This document shows, piece by piece, positions 1 to 11,492 of a stretch of DNA of 64,000 nt. Within the stretch, counting starts at the first letter, position 1. Each line of letters starts with the position of its first letter. Under the pieces are notes generated by a model. It had not been told where the DNA came from and did no database searches. It was given only the letters and a program-made list of their open reading frames with translations. The stretch spans positions 35,340,464 to 35,404,463 of the forward strand of contig NC_023759.2 in NCBI RefSeq assembly GCF_000499845.2. The letters run 5' to 3'. Position numbers and translations under genes: made by a program. The stretch is from Phaseolus vulgaris. Its lineage: Eukaryota; Streptophyta; Magnoliopsida; Fabales; Fabaceae.

Positions 1-385
1 CTTGCTGTTCACGTGCCATGCATGCAGCTCGTCCCTGGAATGCGACCTTCACAGATCATACCTTTCCAGTGGCTCTATACTTGTGTTACGCCTGAACGCG
101 TCATCCACTCTACACGCATGGACTCTTGTGACCTGGACTTCTCCTTCTCTGATAACTGGTGTGTGGTCTGGGATCCACCTCTCGTGGCCTAGCTCTACTG
201 TTCGGGTCCCGATGTACGACCTCTCCATACTGTCTAGTGGCACGTCGGTACATCCGGGTGACCGATGTCTGACCACTCTTTGGTTCCTTGGCGCACGTGA
301 TTCGCGAGATATTGGCCCACGCCGCTCATGGGACCCTACTTACGTGACACCAATAGTACCAATGATCAACGACGCCCGATGACTA
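1..385. other. GC-rich unclassified fragment, probably transposon-derived
   Basis: This stretch is much richer in GC than the AT-rich DNA that follows it from about 386. It has open frames on both strands but no recognisable domain, start context or splice structure. The abrupt composition change suggests the end of an LTR or another mobile element cut by the window edge. No terminal repeat or target duplication can be seen, so the class is unknown. Confidence 0.3.
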
Positions 386-1232
386 GTCGGTACACAATGT
401 ATTTATTTTAATTATCTTAACCAAAATATAATAATCCAAACACAAAATTCAAATTAAAAAAAGAGGAGAGTAGAGACGAATTTTCAAATTAAATATTGGA
501 CATTATTAACTATATAGTTTTATTTGTTTTCAGGATCAGATTAATTATAAAAAAGCTGTCTCTATTTTTCTTTGTCCTGATAAGGCCATGCATAGTAGTT
601 ATACAAATATACTTCTATATATAATTATTCATGAATTATTATAAAAGGAATTAGGTCCCCCACAAGTTGGCAGAATATTTTATCTTTTTATTTTATTCTG
701 TAAAAAAGTACTGCTATAATTATTGGTCGATCAATTGATATATTTTATTTTATTATGTCAGAAATATGTTAAAATATAATGAATTAACAATTTGTTTCAT
801 TTTGTGGTCCCAATTATGTGATTGTCTTCATTTGTACAGTTTACCACCTACTGCTACCACATATCTTATTATAAAATCTTGATATTTATTTTTTAACAAA
901 ACTGTTTCACACCAAATCTATTGTTTTCATTGAACCAGAGTATTCTTGTGAAAATCAAGACACTCATTCATCTATATCAAATACTGAATCAATGGATCTA
1001 CTAGTTTGTCAAGAGGCTCTATGTTGAAAATACACTCAACACTTTGCTTTGTCTTGCTTGAAGAAGAGTTAGCGTGCCAATTGGTCAAATTGACAAGAAT
1101 TAAAACAAAATTAAATAATTTATTTTGTTCCAAGCCAATTCCATCCCTTTACATTCAAAAGTATTATATCGATGTTGAGAATAAAATTTCTTAATCTACT
1201 AAATTATTTTTAGGACAAAATTATGATACTAA

Positions 1233-1273
<41 letters not shown>

Positions 1274-1319
1274 GATTGGATATTAGTATAGTTGTGACTA
1301 GTCCTCAAAACATGGATTA
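386..1319. other. AT-rich intergenic DNA without a supported gene
   Basis: The sequence is strongly AT-rich with poly-T and poly-A runs. A short open frame at 1006-1194 shows no family resemblance. A TA dinucleotide run sits at about 1235-1268. I see nothing else here. Confidence 0.6.
1235..1268. repeat. (TA)n microsatellite
   Basis: An uninterrupted TA dinucleotide run of about 34 bases, directly upstream of the CACTA-type repeat region. Confidence 0.9.
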
Positions 1320-1466
1320 TTTACGGGCAAAAATCCGTATGTAATATGTTATCATAATTATTATTAATGTTACGGACGGACTCAAAACAAGCCCCTTAAG
1401 TGACTAAAAAAACTTTAACCACTACACTAGACAAGTTTTATTATCATATTATGATTTTTATTATAC

Positions 1467-1504
<38 letters not shown>

Positions 1505-1936
1505 ATTACAATTATTAAAAATATTTTGTATGTAATACTATATATTCGGATACAATCCGTATGTAATTATTCCCGCTTCATGGCGCCAAAATTACATACT
1601 GATTAAATTCGTATGTAATCACTTTTGGCTTACATATAGAAAAATTCGTATGTAACGTCTATTTACATACTGAATTAAATTCATATGTAAATATTCGTAT
1701 GCAATCACTTTTGGCTTACATACGAAAAAATCCGTATGTAATCACTTTTATTCTTATATACGGAAAAATCTGTATGTAATCACTTTTATTCTTACATACG
1801 AAAAAATCCGTATGTAATGTCTATTTATATACTGAATTAAATCCGTATGTAAATATCCGTATGTAATGCTCACTTTACATACAGATTCAGATCCGTATGT
1901 AATAATCAGTATGTAAATGGACAATTTCTTGTAGTG
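1320..1936. mobile_element. CACTA-type transposon end with GTATGTAA subterminal array
   Basis: The right edge, read on the minus strand, begins CACTACAAGAAATTG, a CACTA (En/Spm) terminal inverted repeat as seen in many legume elements. Inside it, about a dozen copies of a GTATGTAA core (usually CCGTATGTAA) lie in both orientations between 1550 and 1920, as expected of subterminal transposase-binding repeats. Further left are a TTA microsatellite (1464-1502) and, on the minus strand, a tRNA-like stretch with an A-box-like GTGTAGTGGTTA. No matching CACTA left end was found, so the left border is approximate and the copy may be truncated. The right end abuts the broken 5' LTR of copia-1. No transposase is encoded. 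Confidence 0.6.
1464..1502. repeat. (TTA)n microsatellite
   Basis: A TTA run inside the composite repeat. The same ATTATGATTTTTATTATACT lead-in precedes a TTA run near 23.76 kb, so the microsatellite belongs to the repeat family. Confidence 0.85.
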
Positions 1937-2246
1937 TTTGCTTTATAAATATGATTGTGTACCTTTAGTAGAATAATTGAGAGTTGTAATGTTAGAGTTC
2001 TATTATGAGTATAGTTTTCAAAGAGAGAAATTGTGTGAATTTTTAATATCTAAAATTAGTAAATTCTTCCATGGATGTGGGTTGAAGTTCATTAATACTT
2101 CAACTAAACCACATTAAGTTTTTGTCTGTGATTCTTTCTTGTTCCTCTATTTTACCTTTCTTCGTCTAGCATTTGCGATTTTCTCTATTATCATTTTTCA
2201 TTTGTGTGGCAGTCTCTCTATGTTAATTAAGAGATATTTCCTAACA
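1937..2246 (+). repeat. Partial 5' LTR of copia-1
   Basis: It aligns with 6955-7265 (shared AGTTGTAATGTTAGAG and GATTTTC...TATTATCATTTTTC stretches) and ends at CTAACA just before the gag start. Its 5' portion is absent. Confidence 0.8.
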
Positions 2247-2256
2247 AACAGGTGCG

Positions 2257-5200
2257 ATGAACGTGAAATCAATCATTATGACTTCAATGAAGTATGAGGT
2301 AGAGAAATTTGCTGGTCTGAATTACTTCAGATTGTGGCATTTGAAGATGCATGCTCTTTTTGTTCAATTAGGCCTCATCGAAGAACTAGAAGGTGAATCC
2401 AAGCATGGTACACCCATGACTGAGAAGGACAAGAAAATTCTATTAGAGAAGGCTCATAATGCAATCATTTTAAACCTTGGTGATAAGGTATTGAGGCAAG
2501 TCTCGAAGAAGAAGACTACAACAAGACTGTGGATGAAGCTTGAGAGCTTGTACGTGACTAAGTCCTTGGTGAACTGCATGTATCTAAAGCATGCATTGTA
2601 TTCATATAAGATGAGTAGTGAAAAGGGAATTAGTGAACATTTGAATGAATTTGATCCTTGATCTAAAGAACATTGATGTATATGGATGATGGAGATCAAA
2701 CGTTGTTGTTGTTGTATTCATTTCCTAATACAAAGGCCCACTTCAAGGAATCCTTGTTATATGGAAGAAAGACTCTCTCTTAAGGAGGTTTAGGTTTATT
2801 TGAGCATTAAGCAGTTGAATGAGAAGTTTGAAGTTAAGGAGTTTGGTGCTTTGATGGCCTTGTAGCAAGGGGTATACCGTGTGCCAATGATAACATAGGA
2901 GCTAGAAGAAGCTCAAAGTCGAAGTCGGTGAAAATACATCTTTTATAAGATGTTAACATTGTAAGAAGGAAGAACACACCAAAAAGTGTTGTTAGAGAGG
3001 AAAAAGAAGTGTACCAACCTTGACAGATTGTCTGCTTTTGGAAAACGGTTTGATGGGTTGTGTGCGTCTGGTGAAGCTACGCTAGGAGAAGATGACTATG
3101 AATAATCAGAGGTCCTTATGGTGTCAAGTAGTGCTGATAATTGTGTGTGTATAATGGACTCTAGATGTTTATTCCAAATGACACCTAACTATCTGTGGTT
3201 CCAACTGTTTACAAAACTTGAAGGTTGTTCAATTTTCCTTGGTGACAACAAGTCCTATAAGATAACTGAAATTAGAACCATTTGGTTTTATGCATGATGG
3301 AATTGAGAGAGTGCTTGAGGAAGTTAAGTTTGTACCTAGCTTGAAGTGCAACTTAATATCCCTTGGTGAGTTTGAGAAGAAGGGATATGTGTTTAAATGT
3401 GACAAAAAAGTGTTAAAGATGTTGAGGGGATCCATGATAGTGATGAAGTGTGTGAGGAAGAATGATCTGTATGGCTTGGAAGGTGTTGTAATGTTTGAAT
3501 CGGTGTCTACTGTTGAGTAGACCATCTTATCCAAGATTGATATATGGCATAATAGATTATGTCATGTAAGCAGAAAAGATATAGCTGAGTTGAAAAAGCA
3601 ATGTTTGTTTGGCAGTGAAAAAATTGAGCAAGTGAGATTTTGTGAGCACTCTGTTCAAGGAAAAACCTGTAGAATTCGATCTAACATAGGACAATAGAGG
3701 ATGAAGGGAATGCTTGATTATGTTCATAATGACATATGGGGACCATCTACAACTCCATTACACTATGGTGCTAAATACTTTTAGCTATAGTAGACGATTA
3801 CTTGAGAAATTTATGGATCTATCCTCAAAAGGCCAAGGACGAGACCTTTGATAATTTCAAGAGCTGGAAGAGTCTAGTGGAGAACCAAATTAGTAAGACG
3901 GTCAAGCAATATAAAACCGATAATGGTCTTGAATTTTGTTCCTATTTATTCCACATCTTCTACAAGGAGAATGACATTGCAAGGCATCGGATAATAGCAA
4001 AAACTTCTCAATAGAATGACCTAGTTGAGAGATTCAATAGGACCATTCTGAAAAGAGTGAGATTCGTGTTGCTAAGTGCTAGAGTTCCGAAGGTTTTTTG
4101 GCCTAAAGTTGTTGCCGTTATTGCTTACATGATCAATAGATTTCCCTTAACAACGCTGGAGATGAAGACTCACGAGGAAATCTAGTTAGGGCATTCCCCC
4201 AACCTCAATCACTTGAAAACCTTTGGTTGTGTTATCTATTTTCACATTAAGCAAGGAAAATTGGATGCACATGTTGTCAAGTACTTATTTTTGGGCTATC
4301 TAGGAGGTGTTAAAGTATATTGTCTATGGTGTTTTGAACCAGAATTAAAAATGCATCATCAATAGGGATCTCGTCTTCAATGAAACAGAGATGGCTTAAA
4401 GCCAAGATTTTCAGAATGTGAGCTTAGGTGTAGCTATGATGGTTAGAAGGCTTATATTGAGGTGGAGTCTGGCAAGGAAGTGTTTGTTTTTTTACAATAT
4501 AATGCGTTAGATGATATGATAAATGACAAATAAGAAACTTCTGATGAAGATAGAAAATATGATGATTACATGATTGCTAGAGATAGAATAAGGAGAATAA
4601 TAAGAGCTCTAAAGAGGTATGGATATACAAAACTCATTGCATACTTCGTAATGGTTGCTAGTGAGGTGTTAGATGATGAACTATCTAGTGTATCATATGC
4701 GCTAGCAACTAAGGAGAATACTCAATGGTTATATGTCATGTGTACTGAACCAGAGCGCTCAGAGCTTAGCGCTCGGTGGTCGGACCTCAACACTTGCCAT
4801 AGGCAGATCAACTTGGCTCGTGGGCCAAGTTGGTGGGCCATGTGATTAGGCCCCAGATGTATTTGTAGTCCCTTTCTTGTATAACCCTTCGTGCATAAGG
4901 TCTAAAGGGCTAGTGAGGGGTAGTTTTGGACCTAGGGGTGTACTTAGTGCGCAGGGGTCTAGTTTAAGTAAACATTTTCTGTTAAACATAAGCCCATGTG
5001 TGTTAGGGCACATAGAGGTTAGGTTGCATGCATTCAAAAGATAGCGTAGCGCCACACTGAGGGTGGCTACATGAGCATATTGGACCCCTGATGCTGGTAC
5101 ATGACTTGGTACCCTGGTGGTTATTCTGTTATTATTTTATGCACTCCATGAAGGAAAGATTTCGTGTTGTTGCAACACCATGAGGGTGTGCCCTTAAGTA

Positions 5201-6660
5201 GAATATTTTCCTGTAGGGTATGCTTTCAGTTGAGATTATATTCTCGTAATAGAAAGTTGTTACAAGAGGTAAACTATAAAAGGGACTTGAGATTCCAGGT
5301 TAAGGTACGTTGTTTCTAAGACTGAAACTTACTACTTCTTGTTTCTTATAAGCCCTGTACTGACTTGATCATCGGAGTGCAATCAATAGGTACGACCCTC
5401 TTTGTTTCAGCGGAGTTACATTCTAGAGCAGCAAGAGATATACGGAGCTAGGGCTTGTGGTCGGAGTCAACTGACGAGCAGGTCAACTGGCAAGAACATC
5501 ATGAACGAGGAGATGATGTCACTCCATCTAAACAATATATGGACTCTTGTTCATAGACCCATGGGTTCTAGGTTGGTTAGCTACAAATGGATTTTCAAAT
5601 GTGAAGATGTTAATCCAGAAACTAGTAAAAAAAATTTAAGGCAAAATTTGTGGCTAGATGTTTTACTCAAAGAGAAAGAGTTGATTAAATGATTTGTTTT
5701 CTCCTACAGTAAAATACAGATCCATTAGGATGTTGTTAGTCACAATTGTTGAGTTTAATCTTGAGTTGGAACATATGGACGTCAAGATTGTGTTCCTATA
5801 TGAAGACTTAGAGGAAACCATCTACATAAAACAACCATAAGGATTTGAGGTAGGAGACAAGAATGATTATGTTTGCAAGTTAAACAAATCGCTATATGGT
5901 ATGACAAACTTAAAATCTATATCCAAAGCTCTTACATCTCACCACAAGTTGAGTGATGAATAATCTCTTAAGACGGTAAAGGAACAACATTGATTTTCCA
6001 TATGCTAACATTTTTGGTTTTGTTATGTATGCTATTGTTTGGGTGTTCTCTAATATAACCTATGTTGTGAACATTGTTAGCAAGTTCATGTTCAATCCTG
6101 GGAGAGCACATTGAAAAGTTTTTTAGTGGATTCTTCATTATTTTAAGGGATTACCTGGAAGATTCTTGGTGTATGGCAAAGTCATAAAATCTGCCAGAGA
6201 TGCCATAGAAGGTTTTGTTGACTCAAGCTATGATGGGTGTTTGGACACTAGACAATCTCTCATAAACTATGGTTTAACTACTTATAGTATTGCTATCAGT
6301 TGGAATTCTAGTCTATAGAAGATAGTGACTTTGTCAACCACAAAAGATAAATGTACTATCATGAAATTTTTTATGAATGAAGCTTTATGGCTTAAGGGTC
6401 TTGCCAAGGAGTTGAAGGTGCAAGACTAGATTGTCACAATCTATTGTGACAGTACCTGTGCAATGCAATTGTCTAAGAACTGACTTCATCGTGAAAGAAC
6501 TAAGCATATTGATGTTAAACTGCATTTGTAAGAGAGGAGATTGCACGAGGGTTTATGAAGGTGATGAAAGTCTCAACCGATCATAATCCCTCTAATATAA
6601 TTATGAAGATTTTCCAGATAATAAGTTCTTTCATTTCTTGGATTTTATCCAACTATTGTA
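2257..6660 (+). pseudogene. copia-1 gag-pol pseudogene
   Basis: Gag is recognisable from 2257 (about 134 residues, copia gag start with FAGLNYFRLW). It is followed by a decayed protease site near 3150 where DSG has become DSR. A GAG-pre-integrase segment (NLISLG) lies at 3290-3520, an integrase core at 3700-4200, reverse transcriptase from about 5500, and RNase H to about 6500. Stops and frameshifts separate all of these. If the solo LTR at 4741-5497 and one copy of its target duplication are ignored, the RT frame reads straight across the site. The domain order protease-integrase-RT-RNase H is diagnostic of Ty1/copia. Confidence 0.85.
4741..5497. repeat. Solo LTR inserted in copia-1 with 5-bp target duplication
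   Basis: A 757-base segment starts TGTACTGAAC and ends AAGAACA, so it has TG...CA ends. It is flanked by TCATG at 4736-4740 and TCATG at 5498-5502. Removing it restores continuity of the host RT domain. It is much more GC-rich than its host and has no coding capacity. This is the product expected from LTR-LTR recombination of a full element; the lineage (perhaps gypsy) is not determined. Confidence 0.85.
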
Positions 6661-6718
6661 GATTAAGCTTTTAATGGGCTTAATGGAAAATAACAACTTT
6701 TTCCCAAATGAGCGAAGG

Positions 6719-7265
6719 TGAATATTTGTGAAGAATATACTCAGTGAAAAATCTTGATCAAAGGTTTCTAAGTCATCTGATCAGTGTCAGACGGTCTAGT
6801 GTTAATATGTAGAAGATAGTCTCAGTAGACCGTGTAGTCTCTTAGCGTCTACTGAGCTTCGTAGTGGAACTATTTGATGACTAGTCTGTTTTGTTATGAG
6901 AAGCATTGTTCACATGTCTTCCTCCTTACTCTAGACACATTTCACTTGTGTCGGTTGTAAATGGATTTGCTTTTTGTACTTTTAGTAGAAGCTAACTGAA
7001 AGTTGTAATGTTAGAGTAGTATTTGGAGTGAGAGTTTGCAAAAGAGAAAAAAATATATGAAGTTGTAATATATAAAATTAGTGAATTCTCACATGAACGT
7101 AGATTAAAATTCATTAACACTTCAATGGAATCATGTTAAATTTGTGTGTGATTATTTCTTGTTCTTGTTTTACTTTCTATTGTCTAACATTTGCAGTTTT
7201 CTTTATTATCATTTTTCGTTTGTATGATAGACTTTACACAATGAGTTGAGAACTATTTTCTAACA
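6719..7265 (+). repeat. 3' LTR of copia-1
   Basis: It begins TGAATATTTG after a purine-rich tract and ends CTAACA. Its 3' half matches the partial 5' LTR, and it also matches an LTR piece at 43175-43470 next to pseudogene B. Confidence 0.75.
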
Positions 7266-9450
7266 ATAATAATACTCACATTTTAACCAGAAACAAGAAT
7301 TACATTTATCAATACGTTCTCTTCGTGCACGTGCCGTAAGCCTAATATTATTCATGAAACATGAAGATTAAGATATTAATGCATCAATTACAATAGTGGT
7401 TTAAAAAGTTATTAACAAAAAAAAAGTACTGTCATAACGAACACACGTAAAGGCAACAACCAATGCATGCAATCCAACTTATTCATACACAAAAGCAGAA
7501 ACACTTTCATCATCTTCGATGATATTAGGATAGGGATGAGATTCCACAATAGGCTTCGATTCGAGAATAAGAGTCTTTGTTGTTCTCTTTCTCATGGTAA
7601 CGAAGGTATTCATAATGGTCAAATATTGATTTATAACGCAAGGGATGTTCCTCACTCACTAGCTCATCTGGTATCTGCAAAATCTCACCACTAAAAGAAA
7701 ATAGTCCCATAGAGTATCTGGTTTTCGTTGCATTCATGATAACTCTGTGTTCACATGGTCGGATTCTACCATTACTCCACACCTACCATGAAAATATAAT
7801 GAACCAAAGTCAATTAATTAATCATGCAAAACAAAATATAATATTAATCATGCAAAACAAAGGTACTGTGATAGGTATACATAATTAGGGTTTATGTATA
7901 TGTGTGTACTCACATTGAGTGCGTCACCGGCCATAACCACAAACAAGGAGGAAGAGGCATCAACCCCAATCCATTCTCCATCCTTCAGTTTGATTTCCAA
8001 GCCATTCAGATTATTCAGCTGATGAACTATGGATACGATGGTCAAGTCTGTGTGAGATTGCAATCCCAAATCATTTTCATCCGTCTCAGCTGTTCTATAT
8101 TTCATGCATCGAAGCAGATAATCGCTTGATTCAATCATGCACTCGCGTCCTTCCATGTCCACACCATAGCTCTCAAACACCATTCTCTTTGCCATATGGT
8201 CTAATTCTCCCAACAATTTAGCATACTCATTGACGCTTTCACTATATATTTGGACAAATTGGACAAAGGAAACTTCTACCGTGAACAATTTTGTACAATC
8301 ATATCATAAACAAAGTTTGAGGAAAATAGTATCTGGTTCAAAAAATCATATTCTCTCTTATTTGTTAATTTATTTGTACCAAGATGCTACCTACTCTTTT
8401 ATTAAGAGGCAAGTATAAACACAAAGAACAGTTATTTAGCATGAAAAAGTGTTCAAAGTAGAAACAACTATCTTAAAGTTTTTGAATTAAAAATTATCTC
8501 AAGTTCAGAGGACTGTTTTGTGGTAATTGGGAAAGTAATTTCTTATTGTATTTTTGTTGCTTCAAACACACTTAAAGTTTGGTGTATGTGAAATAACTTT
8601 TCGAAGAAAAAATAGCAAATAATGTTTACCCTTTTAATCAAGTGTCACTTTTTAATAGGAAAAACTCAGCATGAAGCACAGAGAATGTATAGTGATTTGG
8701 ACCCTTGGTTTTTCATTAAATATGTGTGTAAAGGAAAAAGGGTACCTACCAGAAACGATGATTCCCCTGCAACCCCATTATGTGGGTGAATTTTTGGCAC
8801 CCTTGTAAGGTCAGAGGATTATCAATGCCCAAAGATTCATACAAGGGAAGCCACGAGACTTGTCCTAAGTAGCTATGGAAAGGTTTGTCACTGGTTTTTT
8901 GTGCTTTTGTTTCCACTGGGAGACTAAACAAGTCTCCCATTGCAGATACAACAGAATCACAAAGATCTTTGCCAATTCCATGATAGCGTGCAAGAAAACA
9001 ACCATTGTCTTCAAGTGCAGTCCTGACAAGAATGCAGGCTGAGAGCCATGCATCGGTGCCAGGCTTCATGGCTTCATCAGTGAAGTCTACCACATGAAGT
9101 TGAGACTGTGTTTCGGATCCCATCTATGCTCTCTGGAGAACAATACCACTGTTGTTGTTCAAAACAATTTGTGCTTGGAACCAAGATGGGAATAGTTTTT
9201 CTCCAATTTTGTGTGATTTTATAATGGAACAATATATTTGTTTGTTTTTAGCGGCTAAAATTTTAACTTCATTTATTTGACCGTAATCATGATTTTTTTT
9301 TTTAATCAACGTGATTGAGTAGGTGAAGGAAGATTTAATAGTTTATGGATAGCAAAAACGAATCCAAATTTCGAACCCCGTTTAGTTATAAAATTGTGAT
9401 ATTTTATAGGAATGGTTGGCTGAATCAAACTATTTTTTATACATTCTATC
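6842..9450. repeat. Segmental duplication, copy 1 (partner 43177-45755)
   Basis: Starting inside the copia-1 3' LTR and running through gene A to about 330 bases beyond its start codon, this block aligns collinearly with 43177-45755. Shared non-coding landmarks include TTTTTAACCAGAAAC after the LTR and CAATTTGTGCTTGGAAC upstream of both genes. Exon lengths are identical apart from one base. An LTR piece in the same place in both copies implies that the LTR was present before duplication. Confidence 0.85.
7525..9123 (-). CDS. AOP-type 2-oxoglutarate/Fe(II)-dependent dioxygenase, gene A
   Basis: A three-exon gene: exon 1 9123-8750, exon 2 8241-7914, exon 3 7782-7525, all introns GT..AG, predicting 319 residues, the usual size of the family. 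The N-terminal DIOX_N domain covers about residues 10-110 and the 2OG-Fe(II) oxygenase fold about 165-265. The iron ligands H188, D190 (SHTD) and H246 and the 2-oxoglutarate-binding R256/S258 (RYS) are all present, so it could be active. The closest recognisable relatives are AOP1-like enzymes (DOXC class), soluble oxygenases of specialised metabolism; the substrate here is unknown. Oddity: residues near the end of exon 1 read IMGLQG where relatives usually have a tryptophan-proline pair. The start is the MGSET initiator also found in genes B and D. I saw no clear TATA box. Confidence 0.87.
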
Positions 9451-9550
9451 TATATTTATATACAAAAAAAATTTCTTCGATTGTATCTATATTTATATAT
9501 AAAAAAAAATTTCTTCGTATCTATATTTATATATAAAAAAGATTTTTTTC
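9446..9550. repeat. Tandem repeat, about 36-bp unit, three copies
   Basis: Three successive copies of a unit containing TATCTATATTTATATA followed by an A run and TTTCTTCG. AT-rich, no coding content. It lies at the 5' border of the duplicated block. Confidence 0.75.
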
Positions 9551-9673
9551 AATTGTAATCATTCTTTTTTATATAAATATCTTTATATTAATATTTCATT
9601 TTATTATTTTAAAAATATATAATAAGAAGTTTTTTTTATTTTATTTTTATTTTGAACATTCTTGTCATTTTCT

Positions 9674-9964
9674 CACTAGTACAAAATCTCGAAAAAGTGA
9701 CCCCAAATAAAGACGATTTTTATAAAATCATCGATAAGAAGGAGATGAGATAATCTTGTAATTTTTTTTTTTTAACCATGGTTGTCCTAAGAATCATCGT
9801 TATATACATTGTTGAGCAGTATATAACGATGGGTTTCGTAAGACGGTTCTAGAACTGTCGTTATAAACAATTGATTTATAACGATACATGCAATAATGAC
9901 GATTCAAGAACCGTCTTTATATGAGCCTTTCTAACTGTCGTTAAAGGACTTTTTTGGAGTAGTG
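9674..9964. mobile_element. Small non-autonomous CACTA element, 291 bp
   Basis: Left end CACTAGTACAAAA and right end (minus strand) CACTACTCCAAAA form an imperfect terminal inverted repeat. The target duplication is 3 bp, TCT at 9671-9673 and TCT at 9965-9967, as expected for CACTA elements. The interior has inverted subterminal repeats around AACCGTC and AACGATG, typical of transposase-binding arrays. It has no coding capacity and depends on an enzyme encoded elsewhere. Confidence 0.85.
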
Positions 9965-9967
9965 TCT

Positions 9968-11385
9968 TTTTCTAGTATCCACTCTCATTTTTTTAATTCT
10001 ATAATATGAAAACTAAAAGTAACTTTTTTTAACAATTTCTCAATTCTCTCTCTATAAAAAACATTCCACTTTCCTCTCTATACAAAACTTCTCACTTCTC
10101 TCTCTTAATGGCCCTTAACCTGATCATATATAATATTAATGTATGTGAAACCTCACTCCCTTATCTCACATCCCCTTTTCTATTAGAGACATGTAGTCTT
10201 ACTTTTTTTCTTTTCTATTTCTCTTTTCTTTTCTGTAGAGACGTACCTACTCTCATCCTCATTTTTTTTTTACTTTTTCTGGTTTTGTTCCAATTGTTCC
10301 ATCTTCTTTACATGCATTGCGATTTTATATATAGGATTTTGTATATAGTTTTCATATTGGTTTATAGTTCTCGTCATAAGTGCATGAAAATTGGTCCCTT
10401 GGTTGAATTAAGATAAGTGACTCTACGTCCAACGCGCTCTCTTCTCGAATCCCCCCACTCACTTTGTTTCTTCCACTCTCAAATGAGTAAGTTTCTTAAT
10501 TTCTTTTTCAAAAGACACTACAATTGTAAACCTAACCACAATTTTTTTTGTGCATTTCAGATATTCATATGACGTCTGTTGCTTATTTCTTCACTATTTC
10601 CCCTTAAATACTTTTTTTTTTCTTTTTATTAAAGACTTAAATGTTTTTTTTATTATTATCAAGAGCACTAAAATGATTGTTTTATAAACATTAACCATTT
10701 ATTAATTCTTTTATATCTTCAAAGATAATCTTTTTAAGTCTTTAAAACTAAAAAGAAATAAATGTTTTATTAAAGTTATTTACATGTTTCTGTTTTGTCC
10801 TCAGGCTTTTTGAATATGAAGGTGTAGAAGCCATTAATCTAGAGGGATAAAGAAGACCCACAAGAGAAAGCACAAAGATGAAGATGGAAATAAGAGTGTT
10901 TATTTATTTATTCTCATTGACTCTTTTTTATGTAAAGAAAATAGATGGTTACTGAAAGATGATATAATCATATATTTGTATTTATTCATATGTAACATTA
11001 ATAGTGACACTAAAGTTATTAAAATGTTCCTTCTCATTTTTATATTAATTGATGAATTTAGTTTTAATAAATCTTATTAAATATATAATAAATATATATA
11101 ACCTCTTTTATTCAATTTTTAATATTAAATATAACTATATAAACAATAAAATAAAAAACACGGATACACATAAATTGTTGTTAAAGTTAAAGTCAAAATC
11201 AAATTTGTAAATTTATTAAATGTGTAACAACTCATTGAAAAACTTTTAAAAGCACAAACTTTAATATTGGTAAATTTTGGAGATACCAAAATTTTTTTAA
11301 TCCATTTTTAATTGATATTTTTGTTTGAATGTTAGTTGTTCCTACTAGGGAGATAGGACCTAGAGAACTATTGAAGTTTTCTTCT
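9968..11385. other. AT-rich intergenic DNA, no supported gene
   Basis: A TATAAAAA at about 10052 followed by a CT-rich stretch looks superficially like a plant promoter and leader. The frame that follows (10108-10416, 102 codons) is a low-complexity hydrophobic string with no family resemblance. The rest is T-rich or A-rich DNA. Confidence 0.5.
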
Positions 11386-11396
11386 CCTTCCTTCGG

Positions 11397-11492
11397 TCGA
11401 TCAGGTTGTTGGGTGATGAACTAGGGTTCTTCTCGTCCTCATGCTTCTCCTTCGGCACTCGGTCTCGGGTGAACACCGGATGGTGGGGGTAC
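11397..11492. repeat. Flank repeat of gypsy-like relic, copy 1
   Basis: Nearly identical to 14063-14161, sharing GGTTGTTGGGTGATGAACT and GGGTGAACACCGGATGG in the same orientation. Confidence 0.8.

Larger units (their letters stand above)
1937..7265 (+). mobile_element. Ty1/copia retrotransposon copia-1, dead, with broken 5' LTR
   Basis: A copia element with a partial 5' LTR (1937-2246), a decayed gag-pol (2257-6660) and a full 3' LTR (6719-7265). The LTRs align over about 310 bases, both ending CTAACA. The upstream part of the 5' LTR is missing where the CACTA-type end abuts it. A solo LTR of another family sits inside pol (4741-5497). The expected primer-binding site after the 5' LTR is not recognisable. 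Many stops and frameshifts make it non-autonomous. Confidence 0.85.

Noticed and set aside
2..382. 126-codon open frame at the left edge
   Set aside because: GC-rich fragment with frames open on both strands, Cys/Ser-rich translation with no domain, and no gene context.
1006..1194. 62-codon frame in AT-rich DNA
   Set aside because: No family resemblance, no promoter or splice context, expected by chance at this length.
10108..10416. 102-codon hydrophobic frame preceded by TATA-like and CT-rich sequence
   Set aside because: Low-complexity Leu/Phe/Ile translation follows from T-rich DNA; no homology pattern and no conserved neighbours.
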